Of a stretch of 64,000 nt of DNA, positions 10,438 through 20,399 are shown in pieces. The notes below the pieces were generated by a model that was not told where the DNA came from, did no database searches, and saw nothing but the letters and a program-made list of their open reading frames with translations. Where the stretch lies: the NCBI GenBank assembly GCA_043228905.1, contig JBHGNT010000013.1:12958001-13022000 (forward strand), in the 5' to 3' direction. The translations under genes and the position numbers were made by a program. Each line of letters opens with the position of its first letter. Position 1 is the stretch's first letter. The DNA comes from Azolla caroliniana. Lineage: Eukaryota; Polypodiophyta.

Positions 10438-10545
10438 AGCCCTTAGCCTACTCTTTGTAACCTTGTTTCCTCATAATATAATCTCATTTCCATTTCAAGT
10501 CTTCTCTCTCTCTCTCTCTCTCATACTCACGAGTCACGATAGTCC
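10438..10545 (+). mobile_element. Inverted Ty3-A LTR end
   Basis: After FITD the sequence 'TTAGCCTACTCTTTGTAACC' is the reverse complement of LTR sequence near 33690-33715 and 8840-8870. It runs through a CT tract to CTCACGAGTCACGATAG. The composite is therefore bounded by inverted LTR pieces. At about 10546 it abuts the 3' end of a tRNA-Ser (AATTGTCGACATTC), as also near 41094 and 55656. Confidence 0.65.
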
Positions 10546-11039
10546 TCCAATTGTCGACATTCTTTTCCGTTAACGATAACTATTCCTTTATGCGTTTTTG
10601 GTTTGCTTAATATCAAGCTTAGATAGATAATATCTCCAACATTTTAATGTTGACAATACTAAAATCGATTCATAAAAACTAGAAACAATTTTCCCGACTA
10701 CTTATGGTGGTGGAATCAAAATCAAATGTTTGCTTCTTGGAGGTTGGAATCCTACATTTGTAGACTTTCTTTTAAAATCTTTGATGTTGTCATCGTTGAT
10801 TTGAATTGACCCATTGTTTGGCAAACCAATACATATCACAATTTACAGAGGCGACATCTATCATGAATATTTGACCGCTTAAGCCAAATGTGTCAATATT
10901 AGCCCGACTCCATATTTTGAAAATTTCCTAATATAACCGAATATTTTTGCATTAACATAACGCAAACTAAGAAATCATTAGACGGATTGCCCAAAATATG
11001 AATAGTTTTATTATCTCACGGTAGAAGCTAACCAAATAT

Positions 11040-11120
11040 GGCAATTTGATCGAGTGGTTAAGGAGTTTGACTTGAAATCAAATGGGTTCGCCCTCGTAGG
11101 TTCGAATCCTATAGTTGTCG
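11040..11120 (+). pseudogene. tRNA-Ser(UGA)-like pseudogene
   Basis: The anticodon arm and B box (GGTTCGAATCC) are intact, and the acceptor can pair using G-U. The A box is altered (TTGATCGAGTGG) and the D stem does not close. Confidence 0.6.
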
Positions 11121-11680
11121 AGATTCTTTATTATGTTTTGGAAACTATTTACAAACATTGAGATTTTGTGCTTTAAACATTAAATATCCCAATAGTAATG
11201 TAATGTATGTGCACTAACATACTTGTGAAAACTTAAATCGTATCACTACCCAAAGAATAAAGACTCATTATTTTCCAATTTCCTACCTTATTACCATGCT
11301 TAGATACAAAATATTTTAAACATTTAATTATAACCAATACTAAAATATGTTATCGTACATGGCTACATAGGATAATTAAACCGAGTTGTTAAGGCATTTG
11401 AGTAGATATGAAATGTGTTCCCCCTCGTAGGTTTGAGCTTGACGTAAGCTAAAAAATAAATATCCCATCTTAGGACATAGAGTAAACTAAAAAAAATTTA
11501 ACACATTTGTGAACATTGGCTTCCTTATCTATCATTAAAACAGGCTTACCTAATGAAATGTAATTGCAATAAGGTAGTAGTGAACACATAAAGAGTAGCA
11601 TTACCTTAAGAATAGCTACTCTTTCTGGCATTTTTCTTTCGCGTATTATCAACCATATATAGTATGTGCCAACAAAATAC

Positions 11681-11761
11681 GGTAATTTGGCCGATTGGTT
11701 AAGGCGTTTGACTTGAAAGCAAATGGGTTCGCCCTCGCAGGTTCGAATCCTGCAGTTGCCG
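11681..11761 (+). tRNA. tRNA-Ser(UGA), near-intact
   Basis: The D stem GCC/GGC and the T arm GCAGG-TTCGAAT-CCTGC are perfect, and the B box matches consensus. The acceptor GGTAATT/AGTTGCC closes with three wobble pairs. The A box has one change (TGGCCGATTGG) and the innermost anticodon pair is mismatched (CTTGAAAG). It could be functional but is weaker than 1063-1143. Confidence 0.6.
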
Positions 11762-12096
11762 ACATTCTTCCATTTAGGTGTTGAAACTGTTCACTAACAT
11801 TGCATTCTTCCGTTTAGGTGTTTGAAATTGTTCCCTAATATTGAGCTTCTACTCTTTAAACAGTAAATATCCCATTTTAGGAACAAGACTCACAGAGGAA
11901 ACATGACTTTTAATGTCCCATGTGTTAATATTAGGTTCCCCAGGGATTGGAGAAAGGGGCTAAATCGTATCGCTACCCAAAAAATAAAGACTTATCATTG
12001 TCATGTTTTCTGCTTTATTAGCATGCTTAGAAAGAAAATATTTGCAACATTTAATTCCAAATAATACTAAAATATGTAATTATCATAGCAAAAAAG

Positions 12097-12177
12097 GACA
12101 ACTTGGCCGAGTGGTTAAGATGTTTGACTTGAAATCAAATGGGTTTGCCCTCGTAGGTTCGAATCCGGCAGTTGTCG
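12097..12177 (+). tRNA. tRNA-Ser(UGA), near-intact
   Basis: The acceptor GACAACT/AGTTGTC is perfect with discriminator G. The A box is TGGCCGAGTGG, the anticodon loop is CTTGAAA, and TTTT follows. The faults are a C-A mismatch in the D stem (GCC/GAT) and one in the T stem (GTAGG/CCGGC). Expression is unknown. Confidence 0.65.
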
Positions 12178-12661
12178 ACATTCTTTTCCCTTAAGAATAA
12201 CTACTCCTTCGTGCGTTTTGGGTTTGCTTATTATCAAGCTTAGAAAGATAGTATCTCCAACATTTTAGTGTGCACAACACTCAAATCGATTCATGAAAAC
12301 TACAAATAATTTTCCCGACTAGTTATGGTGGTTGATTCAAAATCAAATGTTTGCTTCTTGGAGCTTGGAATCCTACATTTGTAGACTTTCTTTTCGAATC
12401 TTTGATGTTGTCGTCGTTGATTTATATCAAGTCATTGTGTGGCAAACCAATACATTGCCCAATTTAGAGAGGGCTAACATCTATCATGAATATTTAACCC
12501 CTAGAGCCAAATGTGTCAATATTAGCCCGACTCCATATTTTCAAAATTTCCTAATATAACAGAATATTATTGCATTAACATAATGCCAACCAAGATAATC
12601 ATTAGACGGATTGCCCAAAATATTAATAGTTGTACTAATTCATGGGAAGTCAACCAAATAT

Positions 12662-12742
12662 GGCAATTTGGCCGAGTGGTTAAGGCGTTTGAATTGAAAT
12701 CATATGGGTTCGCCCTTGTAGGTTCAAATCTTGCAATTGTCG
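12662..12742 (+). pseudogene. tRNA-Ser(UGA)-like pseudogene
   Basis: The D arm and A box are perfect. The anticodon stem is broken on the 3' side (TCATA) and the B box is GGTTCAAATCT. The equivalent copy at 56586-56667 has the same B-box change. Confidence 0.6.
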
Positions 12743-12996
12743 AGATTCTTTTACTGTGTTGTGGAAACTATTTACTAACATTGAGCTTTTGTGCTTTAAA
12801 CATTAAATATCCCAATAGTATTTAAATGTATGTGCACTAACATACTTGTCAACACTTAAATCATATCGCTACCCAAATAATAAAGACTTATACTAGTCCT
12901 CTTTTCTTCTTTATTAGCATGCTTAGATATATAATCTTTGCTACATTTAATTACAACCCATACTAAAATATGTAACTATGACAGAGAGCAAAATAG

Positions 12997-13077
12997 GACA
13001 ACTTCGCTGAGTGGTTGAGGCGTTTGACTAGAAATCTAATGGGTTCGCCCTTGTAGGTTTGAATCCTGTAGTTGTTG
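12997..13077 (+). pseudogene. tRNA-Ser(AGA)-like pseudogene
   Basis: The loop CTAGAAA gives AGA. The A box is damaged (TTCGCTGAGTGG) and the T loop is TTTGAAT. It is the counterpart of 56922-57002. Confidence 0.55.
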
Positions 13078-13218
13078 ACTTTGTTGTTGACTACTTTCAA
13101 TAACATCGAGATTTTGTGATGTGAACCAATGCATCTTCTATCTTAGCAATATGCCACACGCACACAAGCATGACTTCTTAAGTCCCATGGAACAATTTTC
13201 ACAATATAAAGCTAGTAT

Positions 13219-13299
13219 GACAATTTGGCCGAGTGGTTAAGGTGTTTGACTCGAAATCAAATGGGTTCTTCCTCGTAAATTGAAATATTGCAGTTATCG
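13219..13299 (+). pseudogene. tRNA-Ser(CGA)-like pseudogene
   Basis: The 5' half is good: GACAATT, A box TGGCCGAGTGG and loop CTCGAAA (anticodon CGA). The T arm is destroyed (GTAAATTGAAATATTGC). The same design occurs at 57154-57234. Confidence 0.65.
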
Positions 13300-13695
13300 A
13301 GATTTTGGCACTTAGGTATTATTGCTAGTAACTTATATCGTGCTTGACATGTGCCCAACAATAAATATCCCATCTTAGAAAGCATTGGTCACCACACAAA
13401 GAAAACTAAACTTTCTAAGAATCATTTTTGAACATTGGCTTCCGTAGGTATCGTAAACAGAAGCTCACATAGTGAAATATAATTGTGATAACCTACTAGT
13501 GAACACATAAATAGTAGATTTACCTTAAGAATAACAACTCTTTCTAGCGTTTTGGTTCGCTTATTATCAAGCTTAGATAGATAATATCTCCAGCATTTTA
13601 GTGTGGACAATACTCAAATCGATTCATGAAAACTAGAAACACTTTGCCCAAGTGCTTATGGTGGTTGTACTATCTCATAAAAGCCAACAAAAAAT

Positions 13696-13776
13696 GGCAA
13701 TTTGGCCGAGTAGTTAGGGCGTTTGATTTGAAATCAAATGTGTTCGCCCTCGTAGGTTCGAAGCCTACAATTGTCG
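13696..13776 (+). tRNA. tRNA-Ser(UGA), near-intact
   Basis: The acceptor GGCAATT/AATTGTC, the D stem GCC/GGC, the anticodon stem TTTGA/TCAAA and the T stem GTAGG/CCTAC all close. The changes are one A-box base (TGGCCGAGTAG) and a T-loop base (TTCGAAG), which also alters the B box. Confidence 0.55.
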
Positions 13777-13974
13777 AGATGCTTTTAGTAAATTGTGGAA
13801 ATCATTTACTAACATTGAGTTTCTGTGTTTTAAACATTAAATATCTCAATAGTATTGAAATGTATGATCACAAACATACTTGTCAACACTTAAATCGTAT
13901 CGCTACCCAAAGAATAAAGACTTATAATAGACCTCTTTTCTTCTTTATTAGCATGCTTAAATAGATAATATTTG

Positions 13975-14036
13975 TGTAAAGAATCAAGAGATGAGGCGAA
14001 TGGGCTAGATGGAGCTACCAAATCGTTCTGATACCA
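13975..14036 (-). mobile_element. Copia-B leader and primer-site remnant outside the 3' LTR
   Basis: This short piece repeats the copia-B leader and primer site (TCTGATACCA on the plus strand) that also lies at 30481-30527. Here it sits on the far side of the 3' LTR. That arrangement fits a tandem element-LTR-element unit of which only the edge survives. Confidence 0.6.
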
Positions 14037-14410
14037 TGTAAAAAATCAAGAGATGGATTCTTGTGAAGCGGAAGAGATGTGAGTTATGTGTGTGTGTAAG
14101 AGAGAGAGAGAGAGTGAGTGAGTGAAACACAGAGAATACGCAAGGTAAAAGTCTATTGACATAGGAGAAAGACTCAACATTATACAAGGTGGGAGGAGGG
14201 TGCTTTATGTAGTCACCCTCTCTCTTCATTAACTACAAGACTCATGGAGCATGGGGAATGTGAAAGCTCATAAGTTATGTGTCATAGAATATGATTCTAT
14301 GACTGATACTAAATGCTAGAATACAAAGTGGTGACTCTTGACCGTTGGAGTGTCTCTTCACTCTCAAGGTGAGTTCACACACTATACCAAGTTGAGCTTG
14401 ATTCTCAACT
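14037..14410 (-). mobile_element. Copia-B 3' LTR
   Basis: The piece runs from TGTAAAAAATCAAG to CTTGATTCTCAAC. It matches 30528-30911 except for scattered changes and a short indel (near 14330 versus 30815). A GT/GA microsatellite lies near 14085-14120. On the plus-strand right side is TTGCCCCCTCAAG, the complement of a polypurine tract, as expected next to a 3' LTR. Confidence 0.8.
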
Positions 14411-14424
14411 TGCCCCCTCAAGCT
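14411..14424 (-). other. Copia-B polypurine tract
   Basis: On the minus strand this reads CTTGAGGGGGCAA, directly upstream of the 3' LTR. Its position and purine content are those of a plus-strand primer. Confidence 0.65.
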
Positions 14425-14667
14425 CAAGTCGGGTCGGTTTCAGACGGTATTCGAAATCCGCTTCAACTCAAGTTCCGGATTCCACGTCGACTCGCTTTAT
14501 GCGGAGTTGCGGAATCCGTGCTCCAGCTTGCGTTGTGCGTAGTTACGAAGTCTGTGCTTCGGCGTGCGTAGTTGCGAAGTCTGTACTTCAGTTTGCGTCT
14601 TTCTTCGCGGCTTTGCATGGTAGATCGGCTCTTCACTGCTTCGTTGTGTCGATGTGGAATCCACGCG

Positions 14668-16086
14668 TTATTGCGTAGTGTCTTCAGTACTCCCCCTCAA
14701 GCTTGGCAGGTCAAGGATTTTCAATCCGAGATCGGTCATGAATTGCCATAGCTTGTCGGCTCCTAAGGCTTTGGTGAAGATGTCAGCCGTTTGAAGATTG
14801 GTGCTAATGTGTTGTAGATCGACATCGCCATTGAGAATGCGCTCTCGGATGAAGTGATAGTGCAATTCGATGTGCTTTGTCCGCGCATGGAACATTGGGT
14901 TCCGAGCCAGATAGATACTGCTCATGTTGTCGCAGTAAAGGGAAGTCGGATCCTTGATGGGTACGCCCAGATCCTTCAAAATCCTCTTGAGCCATACGGC
15001 TTCGCATGCAGCTATGGTTGCGCCCCTGTATTCCGCCTCCGTACTCGAAAGAGCGACGATAGGCTGCTTCTTGCTACTCCAAGATATTGCTCCGCTGCCG
15101 AGGGAGAAAACAAATCCGGAAGTTGATCTTCTATGAGCTTTGTAGCCGGCCCAATCGGCATCTGTGTACCCCTCAAGTCGTATTGGCATCGCGGTCTTGT
15201 AGAGGATGCCGCAATCCATTGTGCCGCTCACATAGCGTAGAACTCGCTTAACACAATCCAAGTGAGTATCACGCGGTGTTTGCATGAATTGGCTAAGGAG
15301 ACTGACCGGATAACTGAGATCGGGTCGTGTGATCGTGAGGTAGATGAGACTCCCGATGAGTTGTCGATACTGAGTTGGCTCACACACTTTGGTGTCGCAG
15401 TTCGCATCTAGTTTGAGATTATGATCGAGCAGGGTTGCCATGGATTTGCACTCAGCCATACCGAACTTGTACAATAAGTTGAGCATGGAGTGCCGTTGGG
15501 AGATCATGATTCTGGCCGGAGTCTGAATTACCTCGATGCCGAGGAAGTAGTGGAGCTCCTGCATGTCCATCATCTCGAACTTGTTGGAAAGGAGGGATTT
15601 GACCTTATTGATTTTGACGAGATGCTCACCTCCAATGACTAGGTCATCCACATATAAGATGATGACGATCAGACTTGCGGAATCACTTTGTATGTAGAGA
15701 GAGTTGTCCAATTTTGACATATGGAAGCCGATTTGATGAAGATATTGCGTTATCTTCGAATGCCAAGAACGTGGTGCTTGCTTGAGGCCATAGAGTGGCT
15801 TCTTGAGTCGGCAAACAACTTTCGGATGGGTGCTTGAGTTGAAGCAGGGTGGTTGGATCATGTACACCTCCTCTTCTAATTCGCCTTGTAGAAAGGCGTT
15901 CTTGACGTCCATTTGATGGAGGTGCCACCCTTTCGCCGCGGCAATCGCAATTACGGTCCGCACCGTCGTCATCTTTGCCACCGGGGCAAAGGTCTCTTCG
16001 TAGTCGACGCCATGCGTCTGAGTGTATCCTTTCGCTACGAGTCGAGCTTTGTAGCGGTTCATGGAGCCATCGGCATTATACTTCAC
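14668..16086 (-). CDS. Copia-B reverse transcriptase and RNase H
   Basis: This open 472-codon stretch is the C-terminal part of a copia polyprotein. RT starts with YKARLVAKGYTQ, followed by VDYEETFAPVAK, MDVKNAFLQGEL, LKKPLYGLKQAPRSW and the catalytic YVDDLVIGG, then LHYFLGIEV. RNase H shows YTDADWAG, STSGFVFSLG, ALSSTEAEYRG, YCDNMSSIYLA and HIELHYHFIRE. RT copies the element RNA to DNA and RNase H removes the template. The first Met shown is arbitrary because the polyprotein continues upstream, where it is frameshifted between 16087 and 16494. This is the best-preserved retroelement frame in the window. Confidence 0.92.
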   Translation of the reverse strand: MKYNADGSMNRYKARLVAKGYTQTHGVDYEETFAPVAKMTTVRTVIAIAAAKGWHLHQMDVKNAFLQGELEEEVYMIQPPCFNSSTHPKVVCRLKKPLYGLKQAPRSWHSKITQYLHQIGFHMSKLDNSLYIQSDSASLIVIILYVDDLVIGGEHLVKINKVKSLLSNKFEMMDMQELHYFLGIEVIQTPARIMISQRHSMLNLLYKFGMAECKSMATLLDHNLKLDANCDTKVCEPTQYRQLIGSLIYLTITRPDLSYPVSLLSQFMQTPRDTHLDCVKRVLRYVSGTMDCGILYKTAMPIRLEGYTDADWAGYKAHRRSTSGFVFSLGSGAISWSSKKQPIVALSSTEAEYRGATIAACEAVWLKRILKDLGVPIKDPTSLYCDNMSSIYLARNPMFHARTKHIELHYHFIRERILNGDVDLQHISTNLQTADIFTKALGADKLWQFMTDLGLKILDLPSLRGSTEDTTQ

Positions 16087-16493
16087 CTTGTAGATCCATC
16101 TGGATCCGATCGCCTTTCTGTGTGGTGAGGTGGGAACGAGATCCCACGTCTCGTTCTTCCGTAGTGCTTACATCTCCTCGTTCATTGCTTCAATCCATCG
16201 CGGGTCCTTCACGGTTTCCGAAAAGGTTTCTAGCTCCAGTACTGTCGCTACCTTCATCATAAAGACGTAATGGTACGCCATATAATTGTTGTAGCCGAAT
16301 CGGCTTACGGGGTTCTTTTCATGAGTGGATCGGCGGAGCTTTTCATTTGCAGAGATGAGGGCTTTCTTGGCTTGATTGGTACCTCGAAACCACCGAACTC
16401 ACTGTCGAGTGAGTGAGTCGACTCATCGTCGTTGAAGCGATCATCTTCGTATTCCGACATTTTCGCCTTGCCTTTGTCCATCTTCGGGCTAGG

Positions 16494-17765
16494 TCATGAT
16501 GTGCTTTGATCGCTCAAAGGCTCTTGTGGTCCGCTCAATCGGGTCGTGATCGGAGTTTCTTCGAATATGCGCATAAGGCGATCTTCATCCTCGATCTCTT
16601 GTTCGGCGAATTCCGGGGCGAGCGGAGTCGGAGTTGGAGTTGTCTTTGGTGCGTACCAGGATGTGGACTCGTCAAAAACGACGTCTCGATTTACTTGAGA
16701 TTTTCGAGTTGAGGGGTTGTAGAACTTGTACCCCTTTTGCTCCAGTGAGTATCCTACGAGGATACATTTCTCTGACTTTGGGTCGAGCTTTTGACGCTTC
16801 TCGTCGGGGATGTGCACGTACGCAATGGAGCCGAATATCCGAACATGTGATAGGTTTGGCTTCTTTCCGAAGAATTTTTCATGCGGAGTGACCTCGTGCA
16901 CGCCGGATGTTGTGCACCGGTTCATTAGGTAGACAGTCGTATTTGCAGCTTCGGCCCAATATGACTTGGGCATATGCTTCTCGTTGATCATGGCTCGCGC
17001 TACTTCGAGGATGTGCCGATTTTTGCACTTCGCTACTCCGTTTTGTTGCAGAGTGTGTTGGCAAGTGAATTCTCACCGAATTCCTTCCTTTCGGAGATAC
17101 ACCGTGAAATCATCCGAGAAGTACTCCTTGCTGCCATCCGATCGAAGGCATCATACATGTCAGCCCATGGCTTTCTCGACTTCATTCTTGAAATTTTGGA
17201 AGTGTTCGAAGAGTTCGCTCTTTTGCTGCATCGGCTAGATCCAAGTGTGCCTAGAGAAGTCATCGATGAAGAGCACGTAATATCGGCATCCGCCGAATGT
17301 AGCCGTCTGCGCCGGTCCCAATACGTCGGAATGGACTATGTCGAGTAGACCTTTGCTCACGTTCCGCTCTTTCGGGAATGGGTGCCGGTGTTGCTTGCCG
17401 AATTGACACGCTTCGCATACACCTTCAATCTCCTTCTCTTTGAATGTCGAGAGTCCGATGATGACTTCTTTCGATTTCATTGCTTTGAGTTTGTTAAGAT
17501 TGATGTGGCCGATTCGTTTGTGCCATAGCTCTATGTCGGAGTCGGCTTTCGTGTTTTTCGCGAACATGGCGGATTTCATCTCGCGTGCATTGAGAATGAA
17601 CATCCGGCTCTCTCTTCGTCCGCGTGCGATGAGTCGGCCCTCTTTTTCGATGAATCAACCGCCTTGATTAAATCGAACTTGCATCCTTGCTCTACAATTT
17701 GGCCGATGAGACCAAATTCTTCGTAATGGTTGGTACATGCAAGACATTTTTAATGTAATTTTTCT
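16494..17765 (-). pseudogene. Copia-B pre-integrase and integrase remnant
   Basis: From high to low coordinates it reads KNYIKNVLHVPTITKN (about 17765-17690), then the zinc site WHKRIGHIN...VCEACQFGK and the core start SDVLGPAQTATFGG...LFIDDFSRHTWI (17235-17603). The end of the core and the C-terminal part follow (HMPKSYWAEAANTTVYLMNR, GYKFYNPSTRK) at 16494-16991. The segment between 16992 and 17234 is frameshifted. The upstream edge is the CTTA target site of the DNA transposon. Confidence 0.85.
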
Positions 17766-17767
17766 TA
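17764..17767. other. Target-site duplication CTTA (left)
   Basis: CTTA lies immediately outside the left inverted repeat and recurs at 29671-29674. Removing the insert and one CTTA restores an uninterrupted copia frame reading EGKKNYIKNV, which confirms the boundaries. Confidence 0.85.
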
Positions 17768-17793
17768 GGGTCGAAGCATGCTACGGTGTACCA
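17768..17793 (+). repeat. Left terminal inverted repeat
   Basis: The 26-bp end begins GGGTCGAAGC. It pairs with 29645-29670 with differences only at positions 12 and 18 from the tip. Confidence 0.88.
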
Positions 17794-18008
17794 ACTTTTG
17801 GCCAAAAATTTAGTACTAAATCGAAGAAGAAAATAAACATTAAAAATTGTAAATAAATTTCAAAAAACAAAAAACAAATTCATTACGTCACACTTGAAAT
17901 GTCCCTAGGCCATATTTAATACATTAATTGTTGCCCTAGTCTCCTAGGTAGAGTTATACGAAAGCACACTTGGAGAAGGTATCCATTGTGACAGTTGGTC
18001 AGTCTCAG

Positions 18009-18050
<42 letters not shown>

Positions 18051-19119
18051 ATGGGTAGTCGAACGTGTCAGTTGGTATGTCTCTCTCTCTCTCTCTTCTG
18101 TCTCGAAGTTGTCAAATAGACAGTGGCAGAAAGTTAAAGAAAGACGACATATCTATTACAGGTCTATCTCTCTCTTTCTCTCTCTCACTCCACCTTCAAA
18201 GCTCTGTTTCTTTCTTTCTGTTTCTCTCTCTCACTCCACCTTCGATTCTCTGTTTCCCCGCGTAGCTGTTCTTGTGTTCCCCTCTGTGCCAGGTTCGATC
18301 TCTGAACTCTGTATACGCAGAGATTTTTGTTTCCCCTGCTCGTTGTATGTGTTGTTGATTTTCCTTCCTTGTGTATGCTCGTTTGTCTCCTCTGTGTATG
18401 CTCGTTTGTCTCCTCTACAGCAGCCTCGTCAAAAACCTCTTGCATATAGGTGATTTTGAAGGCTTGGGTGTGCTCCCAAGGTGTAGAAATCAACACGGTG
18501 TGGTACCTCTGCAAGTTGTACGACCTCCAGGTATTCTCTGTGTTGCATGCCCAACTAGCATGTTTTGTTTTTTTGAATGTTTCTTGTCTGTCTGTTTTTT
18601 ATTTGCATGTGTATGGCCATTTTTAGGTTTTGATTATTAATAGTCTATGTGTTGCATGCCCAACTGGTATGTTTTTGTTTTCTCTGTGTTTCTCTGTGTT
18701 TCTTTTAAAAATGTATGACAATATTTTGATCGAGGTGGTTGTCTGTTAGACATGTTTGTACATGCAACGTAAATGGAGTTGGCATCGATGAGTTGCTATG
18801 TTTTCGTTTTGTTCTTGTTTCTTGTCCATCTGTTTTATTTTGTGTGAGTTTGACATGGATGAGTGTTTTTCCGACTATTTTGGGTTTTTGTGTGTTTGAC
18901 ATGGCTTGTACATGCGATGTGATGGAGTTGGCTATGATGATTTACAATGTTTTCGTTTTCTTTGACTTTCCTATCCGTCTGTTTTTATTGTCTGTGTGTT
19001 TGACATGGATGAGTTTTTTTCTGACTATTTAGGGTTATGGTGTGTTTGACATGGTTTGTACACGCAATGTGATGATCTGCTATGTGTTGATGGTAATTGC
19101 TTGAGTTTTCTTCTAGTAC
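17794..19119 (+). promoter_or_regulatory. Left subterminal region with CT tracts
   Basis: No coding region is convincing here. A (CT)n tract lies at about 18010-18047 with further CT patches to 18240. The rest is T-rich with several 'CTGTTTT' and 'GTTTGACATGG' repeats (18740-19060). It probably holds the 5' region of the plus-strand gene at 19120; the repeated GTTTGACATGG phrases could be short direct repeats. ORFs here are low-complexity artefacts. Confidence 0.4.
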
Positions 19120-20082
19120 ATGCATATTCATTCCCTGAGAATTGTGTTGACTAGGACAATGACAAGAAGGACACCCATAAAGAAGACATTGATGAAAGAG
19201 AAAGTGAAGACACCAGTGAAGGAAGGAAGAAGGATACCCATGAAAGAAAGCAAGAAGACACCCACAAGAGAAAGGGTGATGAATTCATCAACACAAAGAA
19301 AGAAGATGCACCACTCCATTAGTCGAGACACACCTCTTGGATGGAATTATTTCCTTCGAGCACGACCTGACGTTTATCCAGAGCTGAGAGAGTGGTTGTT
19401 AAAAACCTGGGGGTCAGCACATCCCGACACAAGGCGAGGATTCCACATAAGTGGTTTGAAGAGGGAATACATGAATTTATTGAAGACGAGATACGAACAT
19501 GTTTATGATACAAATCAAATCACTAACAATGAGGTGGGTACTGTTTTTGCACGTGCTTTTGCATGTGAAGTTCAAGGTGGCATTGACGTGAATTGGGAAG
19601 ATTTTAATCGGCACCGGTCAGAACATTACAAAGGGTCCTCTAGTACCAACACTGGCTTGAAGTCATCTGGAACCTCTCATGTGGATATTCCAGCTACAAC
19701 ACCTGTCCACCAAGTTCTAGAGGCAAAGGTACGGGCCACAATGACTGAAAAGCATGAACACATGATGGTTGGTTGCATAGCTTCTATGAGCTCAAGAATA
19801 CAAGCACTACTTGTTGGTTTGGAAGCAATTAAATCAGCAGAGATACAGGCAGAAAAGAAATATTCTTCAATAAAAACTACATATGAAAGGATTGCATCGA
19901 CAATCCAAAATTCAAAAAGTGAGGTGTTGAAAGAGGAGTTGAAGAAAGAGCTGAACAATATGGGCACTCAATTAGGTTCACAGATGAGAGACCTTGATAC
20001 TTGCAAGAATGCACATGAAGAAATAGATAATAAGTTGTCAGCCTTAAAGTTGCATTCTGAGAACCTTGCATGCTTGATGTAG
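19120..20082 (+). CDS. Transposon-encoded basic/coiled-coil protein
   Basis: The 320-residue open frame belongs to no family I recognise. Residues 1-65 are very basic with repeated KTP/KEG/KES phrases and could bind nucleic acid or carry a nuclear signal. Residues 72-165 look globular (GWNYFLRARPDVYPELREWL, AHPDTRRGFHISGLKREY, WEDFNRHRSEHY). Residues 205-320 are heptad-like and rich in E, K, L and S, consistent with a coiled coil for oligomerisation. The start is uncertain: an upstream exon is possible, since TTTCTTCTAG lies just before. It lies in the transposon with its own plus-strand orientation, divergent from the transposase. An accessory DNA-binding role, like the second protein of some plant transposons, is only an inference. 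Confidence 0.6.
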   Translation: MHIHSLRIVLTRTMTRRTPIKKTLMKEKVKTPVKEGRRIPMKESKKTPTRERVMNSSTQRKKMHHSISRDTPLGWNYFLRARPDVYPELREWLLKTWGSAHPDTRRGFHISGLKREYMNLLKTRYEHVYDTNQITNNEVGTVFARAFACEVQGGIDVNWEDFNRHRSEHYKGSSSTNTGLKSSGTSHVDIPATTPVHQVLEAKVRATMTEKHEHMMVGCIASMSSRIQALLVGLEAIKSAEIQAEKKYSSIKTTYERIASTIQNSKSEVLKEELKKELNNMGTQLGSQMRDLDTCKNAHEEIDNKLSALKLHSENLACLM

Positions 20083-20399
20083 GATTTAAAACAAAATGGT
20101 TTTGATACTTTGTGTCCATCTGTAATTGAGCACCCAAGTGGTATAGAAAGTACCATTATTAGTATAGCTATATCACGGTATTGGCTTTAAAAGTTATTTA
20201 TTTCTACTTCTCTGGTATAAATAAGTGAGCATCTAATATAATATAACTTGTGTTTGCAATCTTCCAGGTGTATATTTTGTGGCCTCGGATTCAAGCTGGA
20301 GGCTATGGATGTTGTGATTACACCATGCTTGCACACATATCATGTGTAAAACTACAATTGCGGCTGAGTGGTACTATGCTTGGGGTCTAAAAGTACACC

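Larger units (their letters stand above)
10546..13974. repeat. tRNA-Ser island II
   Basis: This is the longest island. It starts with a tRNA 3' tail (AATTGTCGACATTC) and holds tRNA-like copies near 11040, 11381 (very degraded), 11681, 12097, 12662, 12997, 13219 and 13696. The spacers match those of islands I, III and IV. All three Ser anticodons of the UCN box that are used by plant tRNAs (UGA, AGA, CGA) occur here. Confidence 0.85.

Noticed and set aside
14804-17348. Several plus-strand ORFs of 60-124 codons
   Set aside because: They are shadows of the copia polyprotein on the minus strand and have no family features.
17995-18453. Ser/Leu-rich ORF of 152 codons
   Set aside because: It is driven by CT microsatellites and lies in the subterminal region of the transposon.
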